Source: an uncultured Spongiibacteraceae bacterium
GTDB lineage: Bacteria; Pseudomonadota; Gammaproteobacteria; Pseudomonadales; CAMLJR01
Direction of reading: 5' to 3'
Assembly (NCBI GenBank): GCA_946480345.1
Contig: CAMLJR010000090.1
Coordinates: forward strand, 1-11,701
Length of the DNA stretch: 11,701 nt
The notes under the pieces were generated by a model. It was not told where the DNA came from and ran no database searches. It saw nothing but the letters and a program-made list of their open reading frames with translations. The translations under genes and the position numbers were made by a program. Shown piece after piece: positions 1 to 6,540 of this stretch (position 1 is the first letter of the stretch; every line of letters starts with the position of its first letter).

Positions 1-1
1 C

Positions 2-58
2 CTGCGTGGCGGTATCGGCGAATGGCAAGGTGCCCAGCTGCCGCTGATTAAAGGTTAA
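2..58 (+). CDS. Rhodanese-like protein, C-terminal end only (partial)
   Basis: An open frame enters from the left edge and reads LRGGIGEWQGAQLPLIKG before a TAA at 56-58. A GG-x-x-x-W stretch followed by a short Pro/Leu/Lys tail is the usual end of a single rhodanese (sulfurtransferase) domain, as in the YibN proteins often found directly upstream of grxC and secB. The active-site cysteine lies outside the window, so activity cannot be judged. The stop is 12 bases before the grxC start, which suggests one transcript. The assignment rests on 18 residues plus gene order. Confidence 0.7.
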   Translation: MRGGIGEWQGAQLPLIKG

Positions 59-70
59 AGGTCGGCGTGC

Positions 71-322
71 ATGACTGAAGTAACGATTTATACCACTCCG
101 TATTGCCCCTACTGCGTCAACGCGAAGCGTTTACTCGAACGCAAGGGCGTGGCATATCGTGAAATCAACGTCGCTAACGATAGCCAACTGCGTATTGAAA
201 TGGAGCAACGCAGCAGGCGTCGCACGGTGCCGCAAATATGGATCGACGATTATCACGTCGGCGGCTGCGACGATCTGTACGCGCTCGAACGCGCCGGCAA
301 ACTGGATCCACTACTTTCCTAA
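71..322 (+). CDS. grxC: Glutaredoxin 3
   Basis: This 83-residue protein is a complete single-domain dithiol glutaredoxin. It uses glutathione to reduce disulfides and glutathionylated proteins in the cytoplasm. The CPYC active site is at residues 12-15, the cis-proline TVP motif at 52-54, and the glutathione-contacting GGCDDLYAL segment at 64-72. Cys66 corresponds to the extra cysteine of E. coli Grx3, which supports GrxC over other monothiol or dithiol types. The length equals that of the E. coli protein. An AAAGG at 57-61, overlapping the rhodanese stop, can serve as ribosome site. The gene sits 61 bases before secB, the usual grxC-secB pairing, probably in one operon. No unusual residues are seen. 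Confidence 0.96.
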   Translation: MTEVTIYTTPYCPYCVNAKRLLERKGVAYREINVANDSQLRIEMEQRSRRRTVPQIWIDDYHVGGCDDLYALERAGKLDPLLS

Positions 323-383
323 TATGGAATATTTTCGGCTGTGATTGCCGATCGAAAACAAAAACATTAACGAGGAATTATCG

Positions 384-848
384 ATGACTGACAACCAGCC
401 GGCGCAAGCCCAAGAGCAAGATCAAGAACAGCAATTCGCGGTACAGCGCATCTATATCAAAGATGTGTCGTTCGAAGTCCCGCTCGGCGCGCAGGTTTTT
501 ACAAAGCAATGGCAACCGCAGGTACAAGTCGATCTGAACACCAAGGCTGACCGCGTTAGCGACGATATTTATGAAGCCGTGCTGACTATTACGATCACCG
601 CAAAACTCGGTGAAGAAACCGCGTTTTTGATCGAAGTGCAGCAAGCCGGTGTGTTTCTCGTTAAAGGTCTCGAAGGCGATCAACTGCGCCGCGTACTGAT
701 GATCATGTGCCCGACCATTCTGTTCCCGTATGCACGCGAAACGGTCGACTCCCTCGCCTTGCGCGGCAGCTTCCCGCCGTTAATGTTGCAACCGGTTAAC
801 TTCGAAGCGCTGTATGTACAGGCACAGCAGCAAAGCAATCAACATTAA
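384..848 (+). CDS. secB: Protein-export chaperone SecB
   Basis: SecB is a cytosolic tetrameric chaperone that holds preproteins unfolded and hands them to SecA at the Sec translocase. The 154-residue product starts with a Gln/Glu-rich acidic tail (residues 1-17). The conserved core follows: QRIYIKDVSFE near 21-31, VFLVKGL near 90, and the signature segments CPTILFPYARE and FPPLMLQPVNFEALY towards the C terminus. The ATG at 384 is chosen over an in-frame TTG at 345 because GAGGAA at 372-377 is well spaced before it and the family begins at this point. It follows grxC and ends before a hairpin terminator. The family occurs mainly in Proteobacteria, which helps place the organism. Confidence 0.97.
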   Translation: MTDNQPAQAQEQDQEQQFAVQRIYIKDVSFEVPLGAQVFTKQWQPQVQVDLNTKADRVSDDIYEAVLTITITAKLGEETAFLIEVQQAGVFLVKGLEGDQLRRVLMIMCPTILFPYARETVDSLALRGSFPPLMLQPVNFEALYVQAQQQSNQH

Positions 849-864
849 ATTTTTTAGCTGAAGT

Positions 865-900
865 AAAAAAGGCATCGACTTCGATGCCTTTTTTATTTTT
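865..900. terminator. Bidirectional intrinsic terminator between secB and trmL
   Basis: The arms GGCATCGA (871-878) and TCGATGCC (881-888) form a perfect hairpin, in practice with a 4-base loop. It is preceded by AAAAAA (865-870) and followed by TTTTTT plus ATTTTT (889-900). It therefore has a U-tract on both strands and can end the grxC-secB transcript on + and the thiI-trmL transcript on -. Confidence 0.9.
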
Positions 901-923
901 AAGCGCGCCTTAAATTATTTCTA

Positions 924-1391
924 TTATTTGCCATCAACAAAACCCCACTGCCGCCACACCTCGAACACCGCCACGGCTACCGTATTCGATAAATTCAAAC
1001 TCCGACTCTGCTCACGCATTGGCAAGCGCAGCACTTGCTTGTGCGGTAACGACTGCAATAGCTCAAGCGGCAATCCACGGCTTTCGGGGCCAAACAATAA
1101 TGCGTCGCCCGCGCTGAATTCGACGTCGGTAAATTGTTGCGAGCCTTTGGTGCTAAATGCGAACAACCGAGCCGGCGCGCATTGCTGCACATACGCCTCA
1201 AGATTATCGTGCAATTGCACCGCAGCCCATTCGCGATAATCCAATCCGGCGCGTCGCAATTTTTTATCATCCAATTCAAAACCGAGCGGCTTAATAAGAT
1301 GCAGGCGCGCACCGGTATTTGCACAGAGACGAATTACGTTGCCGGTATTTGGCGGAATTTCCGGCTGATACAGCACCACGTCAAGATTCAT
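924..1391 (-). CDS. trmL: tRNA (cytidine/uridine(34)-2'-O)-methyltransferase
   Basis: This 155-residue protein is a minimal SPOUT-class methyltransferase of the TrmL/YibK type. The family uses S-adenosylmethionine to 2'-O-methylate the wobble base of tRNA-Leu isoacceptors and works as a knotted homodimer. Visible motifs are NTGNVIRLCANTG (15-27), LLFGPESRGLP (98-108) and the knot segment LRLPMREQSRSLNLSNTVAVAVFE (121-144), which carries the cofactor-binding loop and catalytic-site residues. The length matches the family. The start codon overlaps the thiI stop in an ATGA (1388-1391) and no Shine-Dalgarno is visible before it. Translation is therefore probably coupled to thiI. Confidence 0.95.
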   Translation of the reverse strand: MNLDVVLYQPEIPPNTGNVIRLCANTGARLHLIKPLGFELDDKKLRRAGLDYREWAAVQLHDNLEAYVQQCAPARLFAFSTKGSQQFTDVEFSAGDALLFGPESRGLPLELLQSLPHKQVLRLPMREQSRSLNLSNTVAVAVFEVWRQWGFVDGK

Positions 1392-2845
1392 GGCGCGGGC
1401 CGATACACTTTGATATTGCGAAAGCCCTGCTCAACCAGATGCGCTGCATGCAAGCGGCTCATCACGCCTTTTTCGCAATACAACAAATAAGTTTTCTCTT
1501 TATCGAGCTCCGCAAATTTTGTCGCCAACTCATAGAACGGAATTTTTTCGATAATGACGTTGCCCGCGCGCAGCGGTTTACGTTCGGCTTCGGTCGGATG
1601 ACGAATATCGATGATCGGAGAATCGGCGAGCGGCGCGCTAAGAATCTCGATATCCGCATGCTGCACTTCGTCGTTCGCGATTTCATCGATATTGATGAAC
1701 TGCGCTTGCGCGATCGCATCGGACAACACCGAGAAATCGAATTTTGTTTCTTCGTGTTCGGTGCGCTGTAATTTTGCGCGCGTCGTTGGCTTCACCGAAA
1801 TGACGCCGCAATATTCGGGCATTTGCGCCGCGAATTGTTCGGTACCGATCGCCTGAGCCAATTGAATAATTTCGCCCTTTGCCATCGTGATCAAAGGACG
1901 CAACACCAACATTTCGGTGGCGCGATCGATCACCGTCAAATTCGTCAATGTCTGGCTCGACACTTGGCCGATGGCCTCGCCGGTCACGAGCGCGGACGCA
2001 TCGAGTTTTTGCGCGATTTCGGTCGCCGCTCGCAGCATCATGCGCTTCAAGATGACGCCCATATGCGAGTCATCGACGTTCTTCAAAATCTCCGCGACAA
2101 CACGCTCGAACGGCACCGCGATAAATTTAACGCGCGACGACGCACCGAATTTATTCCATAAGTAATAAGCAACTTCTTTAACACCAATTTCGTGCTCGCG
2201 ACCGCCGAGATTGAAGAAACAAAAATGTGTGCGCATGCCGCGACGCATCGTGAAATAACTGGCGATGGTTGAATCGAAACCACCCGAGATCAAAGAGACC
2301 ACCGCCTCCTGACTGCCGATCGGAAAACCGCCGATACCGGCAAAGCGTTCGTTCACGATAAATAATCGGTCGGCGCGAATTTCGATGCGGACGATTTCAT
2401 CCGGATTACGCAGATCAACACCGCGCGCGTCAGTGTGCTGATTGAGTTCGCCACCGATATATCGCTCGACGTCGAGCGATGAGAAATCATGCGTGCCGGT
2501 GCGCTTACAGCGAACCATGAATGTTTTGCCTTGCAGCCGCTCGCCCCACAACGCGAATGTTTTCGCATACGCGTCGGGCAGATCGACAAAAGGGTATTCC
2601 TGCACGTCGAGGAAATAGGCGATTCCCGGCGTATAGCGCAGAACATCGATCAGTGCCTGTTGCTGATCCACTTGCTGGCTGGCAGTGACGATGGTGAGCT
2701 TGTCCCAATCGCGATCGATCAGAATCTCCGGATCTATCTGCTTCATCTGCACGCGCAGGTTATCGCGCAGCATCTTGGTCAATTGCTTACGCACGATCCG
2801 GCTCTTGATCGTGATTTCGGGAAAGAATTTGACGATGAACTTCAT
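1388..2845 (-). CDS. thiI: tRNA 4-thiouridine synthase ThiI with C-terminal rhodanese domain
   Basis: ThiI adenylates U8 of tRNA and transfers sulfur from a persulfide to make 4-thiouridine; in many gammaproteobacteria it also supplies sulfur for the thiamine thiazole. The 485-residue protein has an N-terminal ferredoxin-like/THUMP region (about 1-165) and a PP-loop ATP pyrophosphatase domain with SGGFDS at 187-192. The active-site cysteine lies in EYCGVISVKPTTRAK (Cys346). A rhodanese domain (about 400-485) carries the persulfide cysteine in LLYCEKGVMSR (Cys457). These two match Cys344 and Cys456 of E. coli ThiI, so the full two-cysteine mechanism is preserved. The gene is divergent from glnA and overlaps trmL by four bases. 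The start has no clear Shine-Dalgarno, but MKFIVKFFPEITIKS is the normal family beginning. Confidence 0.97.
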   Translation of the reverse strand: MKFIVKFFPEITIKSRIVRKQLTKMLRDNLRVQMKQIDPEILIDRDWDKLTIVTASQQVDQQQALIDVLRYTPGIAYFLDVQEYPFVDLPDAYAKTFALWGERLQGKTFMVRCKRTGTHDFSSLDVERYIGGELNQHTDARGVDLRNPDEIVRIEIRADRLFIVNERFAGIGGFPIGSQEAVVSLISGGFDSTIASYFTMRRGMRTHFCFFNLGGREHEIGVKEVAYYLWNKFGASSRVKFIAVPFERVVAEILKNVDDSHMGVILKRMMLRAATEIAQKLDASALVTGEAIGQVSSQTLTNLTVIDRATEMLVLRPLITMAKGEIIQLAQAIGTEQFAAQMPEYCGVISVKPTTRAKLQRTEHEETKFDFSVLSDAIAQAQFINIDEIANDEVQHADIEILSAPLADSPIIDIRHPTEAERKPLRAGNVIIEKIPFYELATKFAELDKEKTYLLYCEKGVMSRLHAAHLVEQGFRNIKVYRPAP

Positions 2846-2873
2846 GGCATAGGGTTTCGGCGAAGGGGGCGCG

Positions 2874-2903
2874 ATTATACCGCTCGGGTCGTCGGCGTTT
2901 TAA
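2874..2903 (-). promoter_or_regulatory. Candidate sigma-70 promoter of thiI-trmL
   Basis: On the - strand TATAAT (2874-2879) is a perfect -10 box. TTAAAA (2898-2903) lies 18 bases upstream and matches 4 of 6 positions of the -35 consensus. Transcription would begin near 2867, giving a leader of about 22 bases. The NtrC-like sites of glnA begin only 8 bases upstream of the -35. Confidence 0.6.
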
Positions 2904-2911
2904 TGAAAAAT

Positions 2912-2927
2912 CGCACCAAAATAGAGC
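2912..2927 (+). promoter_or_regulatory. Weak NtrC-binding-like site (distal)
   Basis: CGCACCAAAATAGAGC lines up with the NtrC dyad TGCACCA-N3-TGGTGC, with three mismatches, mostly in the right arm. It starts 33 bases before the stronger site at 2945, about three helical turns, resembling the spacing of the two strong enhancer sites of enteric glnA. Another left half-site, TGCACCA (2932-2938), lies between them. It is credible mainly because of its position. Confidence 0.5.
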
Positions 2928-2944
2928 TCAATGCACCAGCACAA

Positions 2945-2960
2945 TGCACCAAATTGGTCC
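2945..2960 (+). promoter_or_regulatory. NtrC-binding enhancer site for glnA
   Basis: TGCACCAAATTGGTCC matches the NtrC dyad TGCACCA-N3-TGGTGC with one mismatch. Its centre is about 95 bases upstream of the transcription start predicted from the sigma-54 promoter, close to the enhancer distance in enteric glnA. NtrC itself is encoded in this window at 6541-7974. Confidence 0.85.
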
Positions 2961-3021
2961 TTATTGATGCAGACCGCTCTAACTAGCTATCCATTTCAGC
3001 GGTTTAATGGGGGCAATTCCG

Positions 3022-3037
3022 TGGCATAGAGGCTGCA
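3022..3037 (+). promoter_or_regulatory. Sigma-54 (RpoN) promoter of glnA
   Basis: TGGCATAGAGGCTGCA carries the -24 GG (3023-3024) and the -12 GC (3035-3036) separated by exactly 10 bases, in a TGGCA...TGCA context close to consensus. The predicted start is near 3048, leaving a leader of about 125 bases. Upstream NtrC sites and glnA downstream make this a standard nitrogen-limitation promoter. Confidence 0.88.
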
Positions 3038-3096
3038 TTGCAAGCGCCAACCCTGCAGCACGCACAGCAGCAGTGAGTAATTTCCCGAATCGGCGA

Positions 3097-3102
3097 TATA
3101 AT
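3097..3102 (+). promoter_or_regulatory. Possible sigma-70 -10 box of glnA
   Basis: TATAAT is a perfect -10 hexamer 71 bases before the glnA start. No good -35 lies 16-18 bases upstream (TGAGTA is the nearest) and there is no TGn extension. It could be a weak basal promoter inside the leader, or chance. Confidence 0.3.
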
Positions 3103-3139
3103 CGCCCGCCTTTTGTGCTCGGGCGGCTGATCCAGCCGC
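3103..3139 (+). other. Two mutually exclusive hairpins in the glnA leader
   Basis: CGCCCG (3103-3108) can pair with CGGGCG (3120-3125). GCGGCTG (3123-3129) can pair with CAGCCGC (3133-3139) around a 3-base loop. The arms share 3123-3125, so only one full hairpin can form at a time. No U-tract follows, and the ribosome site at 3156-3163 stays outside both. Function is unknown; the structure is seen directly. Confidence 0.5.
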
Positions 3140-3172
3140 TGTAATTCAAATCCTGTCGGAGGAATCCCGGAA

Positions 3173-4579
3173 ATGTCAGAGAAAACTCTGCAACTGATCA
3201 AAGATAACGACGTGAAGTGGGTCGACCTGCGCTTCACCGATACTCACGGTAAAGAACAGCATGTGACCTACCCGGCCTCCACCGTCGACGAAGGCACTTT
3301 CGTTACCGGCAAAATGTTCGATGGTTCGTCGATCGCTGGCTGGAAAGGCATCAATGACTCCGACATGATCCTGTTGCCGGACGATTCGACCGCCGTGCTC
3401 GATCCATTTTTTGATGATCCCACCGTTATCCTGCGTTGCACCATCGTCGAGCCGGCTACCGGCCAAGGCTACGAGCGCGATCCGCGTTCGGTTGCTGCGC
3501 GCGCAGAAGCCTATTTGAAATCCACCGGCATCGCCGATACCGCGCTGTTCGGACCGGAACCCGAATTCTTCATTTTCGACGACGTGAAATGGCACGCTGA
3601 TATTTCTGGCGTCGGCTACTCGATCAATTCGTCGGAAGCCGCATGGTCGTCGCACAAAGAGTACAGCGAAGGCAACATGGGGCACCGCCCGGGCGTCAAA
3701 GGCGGCTATTTCCCGGTACCGCCGGTCGATTCGCTGCATGACATCCGCGCTGCAATGTGCGATGCCATGGAATCGATGGGCCTCGTTCTCGAAGTGCATC
3801 ACCACGAAGTGGCGACTGCCGGCCAATGCGAAATTGGCGTTGGCGCCAACACGCTGGTGAAAAAAGCCGACGAAGTACAAATCCTCAAATACTGCGTACA
3901 CAACGTTGCGCATGCGTATGGCAAAACCGCGACTTTCATGCCGAAACCGCTGGTTGGCGATAACGGCTCGGGCATGCACGTGCACCAGTCGCTGTCGAAA
4001 AATGGCGTCAACCTGTTCGCCGGCGATGCGTATGCAGGCCTGTCCGAACTCGCGTTGTACTACATCGGCGGCATCATCAAGCACGCGCGCGCGCTGAATG
4101 CGATCTGTAACCCGGGCACCAACTCGTACAAGCGTCTGGTTCCAGGCTTCGAAGCACCGGTAATGCTGGCTTACTCGGCACGCAACCGTTCCGCATCGAT
4201 TCGTATTCCGTACGTCACCAGCCCGAAAGGCCGCCGTATCGAAACCCGCTTCCCGGATCCGTCAGCGAACCCGTACCTGTGCTTCGCGGCTCTGATGATG
4301 GCTGGTCTCGACGGCATCCAGAACAAGATTCACCCCGGCGATCCAGCCGACAAAGATCTGTACGATCTGGAACCGGAAGAAGCAGCAGCGATTCCGACCG
4401 TATCGCACACGCTCGAAATGTCGCTGGCGGCGCTCGATGCGGATCGCGGCTTCCTCACCGCTGGTGGCGTGTTCACCAACGAAATGATCGATGCCTACAT
4501 CGCCCTGAAGAAACAGCAGGTAGAGCGCTTGAACATGACCACTCACCCGGTCGAGTTCGAGATGTACTACAGCTGCTAA
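3173..4579 (+). CDS. glnA: Glutamine synthetase type I (GSI-beta)
   Basis: GlnA makes glutamine from glutamate, ammonia and ATP as a cytoplasmic dodecamer and is the main entry point for ammonia. The 468 residues match the usual length. Motifs in order: the beta-grasp domain with [18 protein letters not shown] (48-65), metal-binding EPEFFIFD (129-136), CEIGVGANT (219-227), [13 protein letters not shown] (262-274), [13 protein letters not shown] (313-325), [13 protein letters not shown] (334-346) and [18 protein letters not shown] (351-368). Tyr397 in [10 protein letters not shown] is the tyrosine that GlnE adenylylates, so the enzyme is of the GSI-beta class with covalent control. The ATG follows TCGGAGGA (3156-3163). 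Expression is probably driven by NtrC and sigma-54 from 3022-3037. A strong terminator separates it from the DUF4124-ntrBC genes, unlike operons that read through. Confidence 0.98.
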   Translation: MSEKTLQLIKDNDVKWVDLRFTDTHGKEQHVTYPASTVDEGTFVTGKMFDGSSIAGWKGINDSDMILLPDDSTAVLDPFFDDPTVILRCTIVEPATGQGYERDPRSVAARAEAYLKSTGIADTALFGPEPEFFIFDDVKWHADISGVGYSINSSEAAWSSHKEYSEGNMGHRPGVKGGYFPVPPVDSLHDIRAAMCDAMESMGLVLEVHHHEVATAGQCEIGVGANTLVKKADEVQILKYCVHNVAHAYGKTATFMPKPLVGDNGSGMHVHQSLSKNGVNLFAGDAYAGLSELALYYIGGIIKHARALNAICNPGTNSYKRLVPGFEAPVMLAYSARNRSASIRIPYVTSPKGRRIETRFPDPSANPYLCFAALMMAGLDGIQNKIHPGDPADKDLYDLEPEEAAAIPTVSHTLEMSLAALDADRGFLTAGGVFTNEMIDAYIALKKQQVERLNMTTHPVEFEMYYSC

Positions 4580-4620
4580 TCGAGCACGAGAGCTGTTAAC
4601 CGACTCTTAGCTATACACAA

Positions 4621-4649
4621 AAGCCCGCCTTCATGGCGGGCTTTTTTTT
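4621..4649 (+). terminator. Intrinsic terminator of glnA
   Basis: GCCCGCC (4623-4629), loop TTCAT and GGCGGGC (4635-4641) form a perfect 7-bp GC-rich stem followed by eight T (4642-4649). It lies 43 bases after the glnA stop and should strongly limit read-through into the downstream genes. Confidence 0.93.
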
Positions 4650-4706
4650 GGCCGGCGCTCAGCGAATAATGGGGCTGCCCAATCCTTCGTTGCTGACCGA
4701 GGCCCT

Positions 4707-5207
4707 ATGTTCCGAATTCCGATGCTGGTACCGCTGGTGCTGTTAGGTTGCTGCGGTTTTGCCGCTGCAGAGTCGGTCTACAAATCGGTCGATAAGGACG
4801 GCAACGTCACTTATTCGCAAAAGCCGCCGACTACCAAGGGCGATAAATCGCGCACGCAGGAAGTCCCCATCGATCCGAACCAGAATGTGATTCCCAGCGA
4901 AAAACCCAGCCATATCGAATCGCTTGAAGCGGAGCAAAAATCCCGCGCGGCACAGGAACGCAGCAACGCCACCAACGAAGAGTTATCGCGGCGCGAAAGA
5001 ATCGCCAACGCCGAAGCCGCCGTGCAACAAGCCGAAGCGGCGCTGGCGGCGGGGCAGGAAACCCAGCCAGGCGACTTCATGGGAAGGGCGGATGGCGGCG
5101 TGCGGCCCACGCAACAGCGAATGGAACGCATCAATTCGCTACAGCGGGCGGTGGATGAGGCCAAAGCGAACCTCGAGCGCGTACATTACGATCGCGACTC
5201 GTACTAA
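4707..5207 (+). CDS. Exported DUF4124-domain protein
   Basis: The 166-residue product has an N-terminal hydrophobic segment (about 4-21) ending in FAAAES. This suggests signal peptidase I cleavage after Ala21 and a periplasmic location. LLGC at 12-15 could alternatively be a lipobox, but the hydrophobic part would be short. Residues 24-41, VYKSVDKDGNVTYSQKPP, are the core of the DUF4124 family, whose function is not established. The rest is charged and Ala/Glu/Gln-rich with two likely coiled coils (about 68-118 and 136-160). A DUF4124 gene between glnA and ntrB is, from memory, common in gammaproteobacteria, yet no role in nitrogen control is proven. The ribosome site is weak (CGAGG just before the ATG). 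No function is claimed. Confidence 0.85.
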   Translation: MFRIPMLVPLVLLGCCGFAAAESVYKSVDKDGNVTYSQKPPTTKGDKSRTQEVPIDPNQNVIPSEKPSHIESLEAEQKSRAAQERSNATNEELSRRERIANAEAAVQQAEAALAAGQETQPGDFMGRADGGVRPTQQRMERINSLQRAVDEAKANLERVHYDRDSY

Positions 5208-5297
5208 GCGCACCATAAACGAGCGCGGCAACTTGTTATTCACGCCCAATGAGGGCACGCTGCCGTTTATTCGCTCTTGTTTTGCACCAAACCCAGC

Positions 5298-5314
5298 AGC
5301 CTTACAGGCTTTTT
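5298..5314 (+). terminator. Weak hairpin with T-run after the DUF4124 gene
   Basis: AGCCT (5298-5302) and AGGCT (5306-5310) form a 5-bp stem with a 3-base loop, followed by TTTT. A competing pairing GCCTTA (5299-5304) with TAAGGC (5314-5319) is also possible. It may partly end the DUF4124 transcript before ntrB, but the stem is short. Confidence 0.35.
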
Positions 5315-5416
5315 AAGGCATACCCGCTGGTAATTCACCCAGACGCGGGCGTGGCAAGCACCATTTTTTGACATGGTTTAGAAATTGCTTTTGCGTCCAG
5401 CATTCCCCGTCGCGGC

Positions 5417-6511
5417 ATGACCAGCAATCACTTTATGGCTTCTGATTCGCTCCACACACGGATACTCGACAATCTGAAAACGGCCATCTTGCTGGTCGAG
5501 CCCGATTTAAAAGTGGGCTATATCAATTCCGCCGCTGAAGCACTCCTGGAAATCTCCGGCTCCCGCATGTTGGGCGAGCCCATAACCAGTCTATTCGTCG
5601 AAGAAGGCAATACCGTCGCCGGGCTGCGCGAAGCCATTCGCAGCGGCAGTGCCTATACCAAGCGCGAAACCATATTGACGCTGACCAGCGGCCAGCAGAT
5701 TACCGTCGACTACGCGGTGAGCCCGGTTCTGCAGGACGACAACCGGATTTCGTTGGTACTCGAGGTGCAGCCGCTCGATCGCATGCTGCGCATCAGCCGG
5801 GAAGAGGGGATTCTCAGCTCCCAACAAAACACGCGCGCGCTGGTGCGCGGTCTCGCGCACGAGATCAAAAACCCGCTCGGCGGTTTGCGGGGAGCAGCGC
5901 AACTGCTCGCACGCGAGCTGCCAAATACCGCGCTGAAGGACTACACCAACATCATCATCGAAGAGGCCGACCGGCTGCGAAACCTCGTCGATCAGATGCT
6001 CGGCCCGCATAAAGTTCCCGATAAGAAGCCGCTCAATCTGCACGAGGTGCTGGAGCGCGTGCGTCAGTTACTGGAAGCCGAAACCTCTGGCCAGATCCGT
6101 TTCGTGCGCGATTACGATCCCAGCCTGCCCGACCTGCTCGGCGACAAAGAGCAGCTCATTCAAGCGGTGCTGAACATCGTCCGCAATGCCGTGGAAGCTA
6201 TCAATGGTATGGCTACGCCACCGACACCGCCGACGATCACGCTGCGCTCGCGCGCGCTGCGTCAATTCACGATCGGAACGCAGCGCCATCGCCTGGTAGC
6301 CAGGGTCGACATCATCGACGACGGTCCCGGCGTGCCGGCCGATCTGCTGGAAACCATCTTTCTGCCGATGGTGAGCGGCCGCCCCGACGGCACCGGCCTC
6401 GGCTTATCGATTTCGCAATCGATCATCAATCGTCACAGCGGGCTGATCGAATGCCGCAGCCAACCGGGCAACACCATTTTTTCACTCTATATCCCCCTCG
6501 AATTGACCTGA
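5417..6511 (+). CDS. ntrB: Nitrogen regulation sensor histidine kinase NtrB (NRII)
   Basis: NtrB is a cytoplasmic bifunctional kinase/phosphatase controlled by PII. It phosphorylates NtrC under nitrogen limitation. The 364-residue protein has an N-terminal PAS-type domain (about 12-120, with ILLVEPDLKVGYINSAAEALL). The HisKA H-box RGLAHEIKNPLGGLRGAAQ (144-162) carries phospho-acceptor His148. A GHKL ATPase domain has the N box NIVRNAVEA (253-261), G1 DDGPGVP (301-307) and G2 GRPDGTGLGLSI (321-332). There are no membrane segments, as expected for NtrB. The length is near the usual 350. The start is uncertain: ATGs at 5417 and 5435 are in frame and neither has a clear Shine-Dalgarno. ntrC follows after 29 bases. 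Confidence 0.96.
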   Translation: MTSNHFMASDSLHTRILDNLKTAILLVEPDLKVGYINSAAEALLEISGSRMLGEPITSLFVEEGNTVAGLREAIRSGSAYTKRETILTLTSGQQITVDYAVSPVLQDDNRISLVLEVQPLDRMLRISREEGILSSQQNTRALVRGLAHEIKNPLGGLRGAAQLLARELPNTALKDYTNIIIEEADRLRNLVDQMLGPHKVPDKKPLNLHEVLERVRQLLEAETSGQIRFVRDYDPSLPDLLGDKEQLIQAVLNIVRNAVEAINGMATPPTPPTITLRSRALRQFTIGTQRHRLVARVDIIDDGPGVPADLLETIFLPMVSGRPDGTGLGLSISQSIINRHSGLIECRSQPGNTIFSLYIPLELT

Positions 6512-6540
6512 TACGAAGCCTTTAGCGGAGCAGAATTAGA

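Noticed and set aside
335..351. TCGGC/GCCGA hairpin between grxC and secB
   Set aside because: Five-bp stem with 7-base loop and no T-run; too weak to call a terminator or attenuator.
345..383. TTG-initiated N-terminal extension of secB
   Set aside because: SecB homologues start at the ATG at 384, which has a good ribosome site; the extension has none.
3176..4084. 302-codon open frame antisense to glnA
   Set aside because: It mirrors the codon periodicity of glnA, has no domain-like sequence and no ribosome site. The + strand gene is unquestionable.
5352..5368. TGGCAAG... as a sigma-54 promoter for ntrB
   Set aside because: The GG is not followed by GC at the required 10-base distance; TT is found there.
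5591..6043. 150-codon antisense frame within ntrB
   Set aside because: Shadow of the PAS/HisKA coding sequence; no recognisable motifs.
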